64,000 bases of DNA from Streptomyces sp. NBC_01298 (lineage in GTDB: Bacteria; Actinomycetota; Actinomycetes; Streptomycetales; Streptomycetaceae). The notes beneath the pieces were generated by a model. The model saw only the letters and a list, made by a program, of their open reading frames with translations, did not search any database and had not been told where the DNA came from. This document shows positions 9,201-16,177 of the stretch, piece by piece (the stretch's first letter is position 1; each line of letters begins with the position of its first letter). A program made the position numbers and the translations under genes. The stretch is from assembly GCF_035978755.1 (NCBI RefSeq), contig NZ_CP108414.1, forward strand, positions 5,456,001-5,520,000. The letters are read 5' to 3'.

Positions 9201-9587
9201 GTACGCCCAGGCGAAGTAGGAGAAGGGCTGGCCGTGCGAGGAGACGGCCAGGATGTCGCTGCGGCCGTCCTTGTCGGGCGGGGTCCAGCCGCAGACCCGG
9301 GTGTCGGTGGCGCCCCAGTAGCTGAGGCGGCGGGCCGGGCCGCCGGAGACGGGGGCGAGGTGGATCTCGGGGTCGAGGCTGCGCCAGGTGGTGAAGGCGA
9401 TGTGCTTGCCGTCGGGGGAGAACCGGGGGTGGCCCACCCGGGTCCGGTCGACGGTGATCCGCCAGGCCCGGCCCGCGGGCTCTCCGGGAGGTACCAGGGG
9501 TGCCACCCAGAGGTCGTCCTCGGTGGCGAAGCACAGCAGATCGTCGTGGAGATGGGGGAACCGGAGGTACGCCGCGTCGTGACTCAC
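6279..9587 (-). CDS. Tricorn-like protease (S41 family)
   Basis: About 1102 aa, the length of tricorn core proteases. Domain order read from sequence: N-terminal beta-propellers (repeated FSPDG blades: PRFSPDGKHIAF, AFSPDGDWLTW, FTRDGRYLAF), a helical core-1 domain, a PDZ-like segment (GAVLTHVDGRPVDP), and the S41 catalytic domain. Candidate catalytic residues are the His in LGTSHAYV, the nucleophile Ser in DEATSSDGDM and the Glu in NQGVEPD. It should degrade oligopeptides in the cytosol downstream of the proteasome or Clp; no signal peptide is seen. The frame is open for 570 bases further upstream, but MSHDAAYLRFPHLH from the GTG at 9587 is the tricorn N-terminus and GGAAAG lies nine bases before it. 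Convergent with the small gene at 6007. Confidence 0.9.
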   Translation of the reverse strand: MSHDAAYLRFPHLHDDLLCFATEDDLWVAPLVPPGEPAGRAWRITVDRTRVGHPRFSPDGKHIAFTTWRSLDPEIHLAPVSGGPARRLSYWGATDTRVCGWTPPDKDGRSDILAVSSHGQPFSYFAWAYTLPTDGSPGGRLPWGPVSDIAVHDEAPHRDGGAEEPAERRTLLLTGKPPHEPAAWKRYRGGATGRLWLHGERLLEGVEGHLDSPMFVDGRIAFLSDHEGIGNVYSCLPDGTDLRRHTDHEDFYARHASSDGSRIVYQCAGDLWIVESLAPGATPRKLEVRLGGPRAGRRSYQVPAASHVDSLSVDATGRASAVVVRGSLYWLTHRDGPARTIADTPGVRVRLPEMLGSGGQVAYVTDAEGEDAIEIAYLPRASGDREPRRLASGAVGRVLELLSDPDGERLAIASNDGRLLLIDATEESNGEASELIRSENGPVTDLAFSPDGDWLTWSHPGIGRSLRQIKMARISGPGAHTVIDVTNGRFEDESPVFTRDGRYLAFLSWRGFDPVYDVHTGDLSFPLGCRPYLVPLSSATPSPFAFSPDGRPAAGGLDPVEGDSESGDGAVTVEVEGLESRVTPFPVSASKYSALYPVSGGGLVWLRWPISGALGETFANPADTSGKPTLEYFDLTKARKTELASGLDWFAVSGDGTRLVVNDDGDLRAVPATESGDSDSTVYLDLRRILHEVDPAAEWRQAFEEAGRLIRAYFWEPKMCGIDWDGVLRQYRFLVERVASPDEFADLMREVLGELGTSHAYVSPARRNEGPPHYQRAIGLLGANLFPRDGSWVVGRILPGESSDSKARSPLAGTGIREGAVLTHVDGRPVDPVTGPYPLLSAAGGTTVELTFEPAEGQGRSRRVAVVPLIDERPLRYQDWVAKRRAVVREISDGKCGYLHIPDMGGSGWAQFNRDLRAEMSKPALLVDVRGNAGGHISELVVEKLTRSILGWDLTRGAQPVSYASNAPRGPIVALADEATSSDGDMITAAFKLLGLGPVVGQRTWGGVVGMTGRHTLGDGTVITVPMNAAWFPEYGWSVENQGVEPDLPILRTPLDWAEGRHAQLDDAVHLALELLEQDPAAVPPGYTDVPDRRRPRLPPRG

Positions 9588-9692
9588 CCCCCAATGCTTT
9601 CCGCGCGGAGGGGGGCTGGCAACTCGTACAGGTGATCCATGCGGCCTTCCGCGAGGGCGGCGCGAAGGCTCGGGGGCGTGACCGACGCCACT

Positions 9693-9765
9693 CCCTAAGC
9701 GAAACGGAACTGTTTCGTTTCGCTTAGGGTTCGGGGTATGGTCGATCCGTACGAAACGGTTTCGT
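9693..9765. promoter_or_regulatory. Two palindromic operator candidates for the TetR regulator
   Basis: First site: 14-bp perfect arms CCCTAAGCGAAACG (9693-9706) and its complement (9716-9729) around nine bases. Second site: ACGAAAC-G-GTTTCGT (9751-9765), a perfect 7-1-7 palindrome. Both share the GAAAC/GTTTC half-site common for TetR proteins. They lie 33-105 bases upstream of the TetR start and in the divergent gap to the tricorn gene. Confidence 0.7.
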
Positions 9766-9797
9766 TCGGTTGGGCAAGGTCGGGAGGAGACGCCGGG

Positions 9798-10388
9798 ATG
9801 GTCGAAGAGGTCATGTCGCGTCGCAGCCGGATCACCCCCGAACGGGAAGCCGAACTGCACGGAGCGGTCCTCGACCTGCTCCGCGAGGTCGGCTACGAGG
9901 CGCTGACCATGGACGCGGTCGCCGCCCGTACGAAGTCCAGCAAGGCCACCCTCTACCGCCAGTGGGGGAGCAAGCCCGAGCTGGTCGCGAAGGCCCTGCG
10001 CTGCACCCAGCCGGTCTCCCTCCGGGAGATCGACACGGGCAGCATCCGCGGGGACTTCGGGGTCATGATCGAGAACTCCGACGACGCCCAGATGGCGAAG
10101 GACACCGCGCTGATGCGGGGCCTGACCCACGCGGTGCACGAGAGCCCCGAGCTCCACAAGGCGCTACGGGACCTGCTGGTCGATCCGGAGATCAACGGTC
10201 TGCAGGAGATGCTGCAAAGAGCGGTCACCCGGGGAGAGATCGCCCCGGACTGTCCGGCCCTGGCCTTCGTTCCGCACATGCTCATCGGGGCGTTCATCGC
10301 CCTTCCGCTCATCGAGGACCGGTCCGTCGACCGGACGTTCCTCGGTGACTTCATCGACGCCGTGGTCTTCCCCGCCCTCGGCGTCTGA
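9798..10388 (+). CDS. TetR-family regulator of the adjacent MMPL exporter
   Basis: About 196 aa from the ATG at 9798, which has GGGAGGAG ten bases before it (an ATG at 9738 in frame would overlap the second operator, so I reject it). The HTH is clear: EALTMDAVAARTKSSKATLYRQWGSKPELV. The C-terminal ligand domain (REIDTGSIRGDFGVMI ... LIGAFIALPLIEDRSVD) matches the AcrR-like subgroup that controls exporters. Gap to the downstream MMPL gene is 162 bp with no terminator seen, so the two may be co-transcribed and both repressed through the palindromes at 9693-9765. Confidence 0.88.
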   Translation: MVEEVMSRRSRITPEREAELHGAVLDLLREVGYEALTMDAVAARTKSSKATLYRQWGSKPELVAKALRCTQPVSLREIDTGSIRGDFGVMIENSDDAQMAKDTALMRGLTHAVHESPELHKALRDLLVDPEINGLQEMLQRAVTRGEIAPDCPALAFVPHMLIGAFIALPLIEDRSVDRTFLGDFIDAVVFPALGV

Positions 10389-10550
10389 TCCCGCCCGGCC
10401 GCTCACCTGCCCGGCTGCCCACCCACGCAGCCGCCCGCCCGCGCTGTCCCCGCGCTCGAATTCCTGCCTGCCCTGACACGCCGCTCTCGTCGTCGGTACG
10501 GCATTCCATGCCCTGATCCATCCCACGACCCGAACGGGAGAACCACCGAC

Positions 10551-12758
10551 GTGGCCACCTTCCTTTACCGACTCGGCAGGGGTGCCTTCCGGCGCCGCCG
10601 ATTCGTCGCCCTCGTCTGGGTGGCGCTGCTGTTCGTCGCCGGCTTCGGCGCGGCATCCGCGTCCGCACCCACCTCAGGCTCGTTCTCCATACCCGGCACC
10701 GAGGCCCAGAAGGCCTTCGACCTGCTGGACCAGCGCTTCCCGGGGATGGCCGCCGACGGCGCCACCGCCCGCATCGTGATCAAGGCCCCGGCCGGCGAGA
10801 AGGTCGACTCCGCGGCCGTCAAGCCGCAGGTCGAGAAGATCGTCAGTGAGCTGAAGGACGGTCCGGGCAAGGACCAGATCTCCTCGGTCACCAGCCCGTA
10901 CGAGGCCAAGGCCGTCAGCGAGGACGGCTCCACCGCCTACGTGAGCGTCAAGTACAAGGTCAGCGGCATGGAGCTGACGGACGCCACCCGCGAGGCCCTC
11001 ACGGAGTCCACCACGGCCGCCAAGGCCGACGGACTGAACGTCCAGATCGGCGGCGACGCCCTGCAGGCCGCCCCCGAGACGGGCTCCGGCGAGATCATCG
11101 GCATCGCGATCGCCGCGATCGTCCTCGTCATCACCTTCGGCTCGCTCATCGCCGCGGGCCTGCCGCTGCTGACCGCGCTCATCGGCGTGGGCATCGGCAT
11201 CTCCTCCATCACCGCGCTCGCCAACGTGCTGGACCTCGGCTCCACCACCTCCACCCTCGCGATGATGATCGGCCTCGCCGTCGGCATCGACTACGCCCTC
11301 TTCATCGTCTCCCGCTACCGCGCGGAGCTCGCCGAGGGCCGCGAGCGCGACGAGGCCGCCGGCCGCGCCGTCGGAACCGCCGGTTCCGCCGTCGTCTTCG
11401 CCGGTCTGACCGTGGTCATCGCCCTCGTGGGCCTGGCCGTCGTCAACATCCCCATGCTCAGCAAGATGGGCTTCGCCGCCGCCGGAACCGTGGTCATCGC
11501 CGTCCTCGTCGCCCTGACGCTGGTCCCGGCCATGCTCGGTTTCGCCGGCAAGAAGGTGCTGCCCGCCGGCACCAAGTCCCGCTTCCTCGGCAAGGGCAAG
11601 CCCGCCGCCGAAGGCGCCGAGGCCAAGCCCAACGGCGGCACCCGCTGGGCCCGCTTCATCCTGCGCCGCCCCGTCATGGTGCTGCTCGCGGGCGTGATCG
11701 GCCTCGGCATCGTCGCCGTCCCGGCGAGCAAGCTGGAGATGGGCCTGCCGGACGACGGCGCCCAGCCGGTGTCCACCACCCAGCGCCAGGCGTACGACAT
11801 GCTCTCCGACGGCTTCGGCCCGGGCTTCAACGGCCCGCTGATGGTCGTCGTGAACGGGGACAAGGCGCTCGCCGACGCGACGGTCGAGCGGATCAAGGGC
11901 CTGGACGGCGTGGCCGCGGTCATGCCGGCCACCCAGAACGAGGCCAAGGACGCCGCCGTCATCACGGTCGTCCCGAAGGACCGTCCGTCCTCCGTGGAGA
12001 CCGAGGACCTCGTCCACGAGATCCGCGAGGGCAGCGACAGCGGCAAGGTGTTCGTCACCGGCGCGACCGCGATGAACATCGACTTCTCGCAGAAGATGAA
12101 CGACGCGCTGCTGCCCTACCTGGCACTCGTCGTCGGCCTCGCCTTCCTGCTGCTGATGCTCGTCTTCCGCTCGATCCTGGTTCCGCTCAAGGCGGCGCTC
12201 GGCTTCCTGCTCTCGGTGGTCGCCGCCCTCGGCGCCGTCGTGGCGGTCTTCCAGTGGGGCTGGCTCGGCTCGCTCTTCGGGGTGGAGCAGACCGGCCCGA
12301 TCATGTCGATGATGCCGATCTTCATGGTCGGCGTGGTCTTCGGTCTGGCCATGGACTACGAGGTGTTCCTGGTCACCCGCATGCGTGAGGCGTACGTCCA
12401 CGGGGAGCGGCCGGGTCAGGCCGTCGTCACCGGGTTCCAGTACAGCGCCCGGGTGGTCGTGGCCGCGGCCGTCATCATGATCGCGGTGTTCTCCGGCTTC
12501 ATGGGCGCCAGCGACCAGATGGTGAAGATGATCGGCTTCGCGCTGGCCATCGCCGTCTTCTTCGACGCCTTCATCGTCCGCATGACCATCGTCCCGGCCG
12601 TCCTCGCGCTGCTCGGCCACAAGGCCTGGTGGCTGCCGAAGTGGCTCGACCGGATCCTGCCGAACGTGGACGTGGAGGGCGAGAGCCTGCGCAAGCACCT
12701 CGGCGACGCCGAGGACGGCTCCGGTCCCGACAAGGACCGCGAGCTGGCCAACGCCTGA
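10551..12758 (+). CDS. MMPL/RND-family membrane exporter
   Basis: About 735 aa. Two RND-like halves, each an N-terminal TM helix, an extracytoplasmic loop and a bundle of five TM helices. Visible: ARFRRRRFVALVWVALLF-type first helix, GLAVGIDYALFIVSRYR and GLAMDYEVFLVTRMRE (the conserved GxxxDY motifs carrying proton-relay Asp-Tyr pairs). MMPL proteins export lipids or hydrophobic compounds using the proton gradient. GTG start with GGGAGA about 12 bases upstream. A 20-bp hairpin terminator follows. Pairing with the TetR gene suggests induction by the exported compound, which is unknown. Confidence 0.93.
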   Translation: MATFLYRLGRGAFRRRRFVALVWVALLFVAGFGAASASAPTSGSFSIPGTEAQKAFDLLDQRFPGMAADGATARIVIKAPAGEKVDSAAVKPQVEKIVSELKDGPGKDQISSVTSPYEAKAVSEDGSTAYVSVKYKVSGMELTDATREALTESTTAAKADGLNVQIGGDALQAAPETGSGEIIGIAIAAIVLVITFGSLIAAGLPLLTALIGVGIGISSITALANVLDLGSTTSTLAMMIGLAVGIDYALFIVSRYRAELAEGRERDEAAGRAVGTAGSAVVFAGLTVVIALVGLAVVNIPMLSKMGFAAAGTVVIAVLVALTLVPAMLGFAGKKVLPAGTKSRFLGKGKPAAEGAEAKPNGGTRWARFILRRPVMVLLAGVIGLGIVAVPASKLEMGLPDDGAQPVSTTQRQAYDMLSDGFGPGFNGPLMVVVNGDKALADATVERIKGLDGVAAVMPATQNEAKDAAVITVVPKDRPSSVETEDLVHEIREGSDSGKVFVTGATAMNIDFSQKMNDALLPYLALVVGLAFLLLMLVFRSILVPLKAALGFLLSVVAALGAVVAVFQWGWLGSLFGVEQTGPIMSMMPIFMVGVVFGLAMDYEVFLVTRMREAYVHGERPGQAVVTGFQYSARVVVAAAVIMIAVFSGFMGASDQMVKMIGFALAIAVFFDAFIVRMTIVPAVLALLGHKAWWLPKWLDRILPNVDVEGESLRKHLGDAEDGSGPDKDRELANA

Positions 12759-12782
12759 CCCTTCGGTCGGTAGTAGGTACGT

Positions 12783-12826
12783 ACGCGGAACGGCCCCGCA
12801 CCGGGAGGTGCGGGGCCGTTCCGCGT
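12783..12826. terminator. Strong hairpin terminator
   Basis: Perfect 20-bp stem (12783-12802 with 12807-12826) and a GGGA tetraloop, between the convergent MMPL exporter and ssgE genes. Confidence 0.88.
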
Positions 12827-12879
12827 GCCCGGCCGCCGTCCGGATCGGATGGGTCCGGATCGGGCGGGTCCGGCTGGGC

Positions 12880-13302
12880 CTAACGGGTGGCCGCGGGCGA
12901 GGGCGCGTACGTACGGCGCAGGAAGCGGCGCAGGGCGGCGATGTCGAACTGGACCACCGCGACGCCCTCCGGGGAGTGGAACTCGACGACGGCCTGGACG
13001 CGCCCGCAGGGCCACACGCGTACGTCGCCGGTCCCGGTCGGGGCCTGGAGGCCGGCCTCCAGGAGGGCGCGGGGGAAGACCCACTCGTTGTCGGTGCCCT
13101 CGGGGGAGAGGTCGGCGGGGAAGACGATCCGTACGGCCAGCGGCTCGTCGGGGACGAAGCGCAGGGCGACCGGGATGGCCCGGTAGAGGGGGTCGTCGGT
13201 GATCACTCGGGCCCGAACCCGTTCCTCGACGAGGGGGGCCGTGGCGGTCGCGGCCCGGGTGGCGGTGGCACCTGCGGATGGATTCTCGGCGGCGGCTGAC
13301 AT
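12880..13302 (-). CDS. ssgE: SsgA-like sporulation/cell division protein (probably SsgE)
   Basis: About 140 aa, the usual length of SsgA-like proteins (SALPs), which are limited to sporulating actinomycetes and guide septum formation and spore-wall processing. Diagnostic stretch: VRIVFPADL...NEWVFPRALLEAGLQAPTGTGDVRVWPC. It is not SsgB, whose sequence is nearly invariant and different. Placement next to the metal transporter and the PBP/pmt/rpfB block matches my recollection of the ssgE locus in S. coelicolor, hence the symbol; SsgE is linked to spore separation. ATG at 13302 with GAGGAG nine bases upstream; upstream in-frame codons are ignored for that reason. Divergent from the transporter, sharing a 207-bp regulatory gap. 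Confidence 0.75.
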   Translation of the reverse strand: MSAAAENPSAGATATRAATATAPLVEERVRARVITDDPLYRAIPVALRFVPDEPLAVRIVFPADLSPEGTDNEWVFPRALLEAGLQAPTGTGDVRVWPCGRVQAVVEFHSPEGVAVVQFDIAALRRFLRRTYAPSPAATR

Positions 13303-13400
13303 CGACAAGACTCCTCGAATCGGAACATTTACGTCCGTATTTCCCCCAGCCTCGCACATTCCCACGAATCCGCACGGGGCTATTTGTGACGTGACCGCTC

Positions 13401-13431
13401 TTGCCAATCATTCGCAAGAAGGCCCTATCCT
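13401..13431 (+). promoter_or_regulatory. Nur-box-like site overlapping a candidate promoter
   Basis: TTGCCAATCATTCGCAA at 13401-13417 fits the nickel regulator Nur consensus tTGCaa-N5-ttGCAA in size and outer bases (TTGC...GCAA). Its first six bases double as a possible -35 (TTGCCA), with TATCCT at 13426-13431 as -10 after 19 bases. Binding there would block transcription of the transporter operon when nickel is plentiful. Confidence 0.6.
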
Positions 13432-13509
13432 TGAACGGTTAAAGACTTTGTCAGCTCAACGGACCATTCGCCGGACCGTTCGCCGGACCGCAGGAAGCGG
13501 AGCAGAACC

Positions 13510-14565
13510 ATGCATGTGCCCGACGGCTTCATCGATGCCCCCGTCTCCATTGCCGCAGGTGTCGCCGCCGCCGGAGCCGTGGCGGTCAGCCTCCGGGGCG
13601 CCCGCCGGGAGCTCGACGAGCGCACCGCGCCGCTCGCCGGCCTCGTGGCCGCCTTCATCTTCGCCGTGCAGATGCTCAACTTCCCCGTCGCGGCCGGAAC
13701 AAGCGGCCACCTGCTGGGAGGCGCGCTCGCCGCGATCCTCGTCGGCCCCTATACGGGTGTGCTGTGCGTGTCCGTGGTCCTGCTCATGCAGGGCCTCCTG
13801 TTCGCCGACGGCGGCCTGACCGCCCTCGGCGTCAACATCGTCACCATGGGCGTCGTCACCGTGGTCGTCGCCTACGCCGTCTTCCGCGCCCTGGTCAAGC
13901 TGCTGCCCGACAGCCGCCGCTCGATCACCGTCGCCGCCTTCGCCGGAGCCCTGCTCTCCGTGCCCGCCGCGGCCGCCTTCTTCACCCTCCTCTACGCCCT
14001 CGGCGGCACCACCGACGTCCCCATCGCCAAGGTGTTCGGCGCCATGGTCGGCGTCCACGTCCTCATCGGCATCGGCGAGGCCGTCATCACCGCCGCCACC
14101 GTCGGCGCCGTGATCGCCGTCCGCCCCGACCTGGTCCACGGCGCCCGCGGCCTGTCCGCCCCGCTGAAGCTGCGCGTCGGCGGCGAACTGGTCGACGCCC
14201 CGGCCGCTTCCGCGGCCGTGCCCGTCGCCGCCCGCTCCACCAAGCCCGTGTGGATCACCGGCCTGGTCGCCGCGCTGGCGCTCGCCGGCATCGTCTCCTT
14301 CTACGCCTCCTCCAGCCCGGACGGACTGGAGAAGGTCGCCGCCGACAAGGGCATCGACCAGAAGGTCACCGAGCACGCGGCCGCCGACTCCCCGCTCGCC
14401 GACTACAGCGTCAAGGACGTCTCCGACGCCCGTCTCTCCGGCGGCCTCGCCGGAGTCATCGGCGTCGGCGCGACCGTCCTCGTCGGCACCGGCGTGTTCT
14501 GGACCGTGCGCCGCCGCCGCGCGGCCGACCTGACGGCCGCCTCCACCGCCGTACCGGCCGCCTGA
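13510..14565 (+). CDS. cbiM: ECF-type Ni/Co transporter, fused substrate-binding subunit (CbiM-CbiN/NikMN)
   Basis: About 351 aa. The N-terminus MHVPDGFID is the metal-binding loop of CbiM/NikM (N-terminal Met, His2 coordinate the ion). Six to seven hydrophobic segments follow, including HLLGGALAAILVGPYTG and VGVHVLIGIGEAVITA. The C-terminal 100 residues carry a further TM pair around a periplasmic loop ending SPLADYSVKDV, as in CbiN/PDGLE subunits, so M and N are fused. It captures Ni2+ or Co2+ at the membrane for the energising subunits encoded next. The Nur-like box upstream points to nickel; no cobalamin riboswitch is seen. One base separates its stop from the next start. Confidence 0.87.
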   Translation: MHVPDGFIDAPVSIAAGVAAAGAVAVSLRGARRELDERTAPLAGLVAAFIFAVQMLNFPVAAGTSGHLLGGALAAILVGPYTGVLCVSVVLLMQGLLFADGGLTALGVNIVTMGVVTVVVAYAVFRALVKLLPDSRRSITVAAFAGALLSVPAAAAFFTLLYALGGTTDVPIAKVFGAMVGVHVLIGIGEAVITAATVGAVIAVRPDLVHGARGLSAPLKLRVGGELVDAPAASAAVPVAARSTKPVWITGLVAALALAGIVSFYASSSPDGLEKVAADKGIDQKVTEHAAADSPLADYSVKDVSDARLSGGLAGVIGVGATVLVGTGVFWTVRRRRAADLTAASTAVPAA

Positions 14566-14566
14566 C

Positions 14567-15328
14567 ATGGGCGCGGGCCACGCCCACAAGCTCTACCGGC
14601 CGGGGAGCTCCCCGGTCCACGACCTGCCGCCGCACTGCAAGCTCGCCGCGACCTTCGGTTTCGTGGCCGTCGTCGTGTCCACGCCCCGCGAGGCGGTCTG
14701 GGCCTTCGGGCTGTACGCCGTCCTCATCGCGGTGGCCACCATCGTGGCCCGGATCCCGCTCGGCTTCCTGCTGCGCCGCCTCCTGATCGAGGTGCCCTTC
14801 GTCGCCTTCGCCGTCCTGATGCCCTTCGTGGCCCAGGGCGAGCGGGTGGAGGTCCTCGGCATGTCGCTCAGCGTCTCCGGACTCTGGGGCGCCTGGAACG
14901 TCCTGGCCAAGGGCACCCTCGGCGTGGCCGCGTCCGTGCTCCTGGCCTCCACCACCGAACTGCGCGCCCTGCTGCTGGGCCTCCAGCGGCTCAAGCTGCC
15001 GCCGCTGCTCGTCCAGATCGCCTCCTTCATGATCCGGTACGGGGACGTCATCAGCGACGAGCTGCGCCGGATGTCCATCGCCCGCCGCTCCCGCGGCTTC
15101 GAGGCGCGCGGGATCCGGCACTGGGGGGTCCTCGCGAAGACCGCCGGGGCCCTGTTCATCCGCTCCTACGAGCGCGGCGAGCGGGTCTACCTCGCGATGG
15201 TCAGCCGCGGCTACGCCGGCTCCATGCCGGTGATCGACGAGGTGGCGGCCACCCGCACGCAGTGGGCGTACGCGGCCGCGCTCCCGGTGACGGCGCTCGC
15301 CGTCTGTCTGATGGGATGGTCCTTGTGA
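14567..15328 (+). CDS. cbiQ: ECF transporter transmembrane coupling subunit (CbiQ/EcfT)
   Basis: About 253 aa. Four to five hydrophobic helices and the two coupling motifs that contact the ATPase: RRSRGFEARG and VSRGYAG (Ala/Ser-Arg-Gly pair). EcfT proteins transmit ATP hydrolysis to the substrate subunit. It starts right after the CbiM/N stop and overlaps the ATPase start, so the three subunits are made together. Confidence 0.9.
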   Translation: MGAGHAHKLYRPGSSPVHDLPPHCKLAATFGFVAVVVSTPREAVWAFGLYAVLIAVATIVARIPLGFLLRRLLIEVPFVAFAVLMPFVAQGERVEVLGMSLSVSGLWGAWNVLAKGTLGVAASVLLASTTELRALLLGLQRLKLPPLLVQIASFMIRYGDVISDELRRMSIARRSRGFEARGIRHWGVLAKTAGALFIRSYERGERVYLAMVSRGYAGSMPVIDEVAATRTQWAYAAALPVTALAVCLMGWSL

Positions 15329-16098
15329 ACGCAGCCCCGGCCCCGGCCCCCACCCCGCCCTCGCTGGAAGTCTCCGGCCTCGCCTACGCCTACCCCGACG
15401 GCCACCAGGCCCTCTTCGGGGTCGATCTCACGGTCGGGCAGGGGGAGCGGGTGGCGCTGCTCGGTCCCAACGGCGCCGGCAAGACCACCCTGGTGCTGCA
15501 CCTCAACGGCATCCTCACCGGCGGCGTCGGCACCGTGAGCGTGGCCGGGCTGCCCGTGGAGAAGCGCAACTTCGCCGAGATCCGCCGCCGGGTCGGCATC
15601 GTGTTCCAGGACCCCGACGACCAGCTGTTCATGCCGACCGTCCGGGAGGACGTGGCCTTCGGCCCGGCCGCCGCCGGGCTGCGCGGCGCCGAGCTGGAGG
15701 AGCGGGTGCGCGGCGCCCTGGAGCAGGTCGGGATGGCGGCCTTCGCGGACCGGCCCCCGCACCACCTGTCCTTCGGGCAGCGCCGCCGGGTCGCGGTGGC
15801 GACCGTACTGGCCATGCGGCCCGAGATCCTCGTACTGGACGAGCCGTCCTCCAACCTGGACCCCGCCTCGCGCCGCGAGCTCGCGGACATCCTGCGCTCG
15901 CTGGACGTCACCGTGCTGATGGTCACGCACGACCTGCCCTACGCACTGGAGCTCTGCCCGCGCGCGGTGATCCTCAGCGAGGGGACCATCGTGGCGGACG
16001 GCCGCACCCAGGACGTGCTGTGCGACGAGGCGCTGATGCGGGCGCACCGCCTGGAGCTGCCCTTCGGGTTCGACCCGCGCTCCGTATCGGTGGGATGA
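15325..16098 (+). CDS. cbiO: ECF transporter ATPase (CbiO)
   Basis: About 257 aa. Complete ABC ATPase: Walker A LGPNGAGKTT, Q-loop FQDPDDQLF (typical of ECF/CbiO ATPases), signature LSFGQRRRVAVA, Walker B LVLDEPSSNLDP, switch His in MVTHDLPYALEL. I use the GTG at 15325, which overlaps the CbiQ stop as GTGA; an ATG at 15316 is equally possible and adds three residues. A single ATPase gene serves as homodimer. The last codons and stop are the start of a 17-bp tandem repeat. Confidence 0.92.
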   Translation: MNAAPAPAPTPPSLEVSGLAYAYPDGHQALFGVDLTVGQGERVALLGPNGAGKTTLVLHLNGILTGGVGTVSVAGLPVEKRNFAEIRRRVGIVFQDPDDQLFMPTVREDVAFGPAAAGLRGAELEERVRGALEQVGMAAFADRPPHHLSFGQRRRVAVATVLAMRPEILVLDEPSSNLDPASRRELADILRSLDVTVLMVTHDLPYALELCPRAVILSEGTIVADGRTQDVLCDEALMRAHRLELPFGFDPRSVSVG

Positions 16099-16152
16099 GC
16101 ACATCGGTGGGATGAGCACAGTGGTGGGATGAGCACAGTGGTGGCATAAGCG
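16085..16152 (+). repeat. 17-bp tandem repeat spanning the cbiO stop codon
   Basis: Four 17-bp units at 16085, 16102, 16119 and 16136 sharing a GGTGGGATGAGCA core (the fourth diverged to GGTGGCATAAGC). Stops occur at 16096, 16113, 16130 (TGA) and 16147 (TAA), covering all three frames. Confidence 0.93.
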
Positions 16153-16177
16153 CCGGTCGGAGGTTGTTGCACACCCC

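Noticed and set aside
6231..9635. Very long open frame on the plus strand opposite the tricorn gene (and similar antisense frames elsewhere)
   Set aside because: Products are Ala/Arg/Gly/Pro/Val strings with no motif; they are shadows of high-GC codon bias.
12880..13302. Calling the SsgA-like gene ssgB
   Set aside because: SsgB is nearly invariant in Streptomyces and its sequence differs; context favours ssgE.
13303..13509. Cobalamin riboswitch upstream of the CbiM-like gene
   Set aside because: No B12-box-like conserved core or long leader is visible; the Nur-box-like dyad explains the region better.
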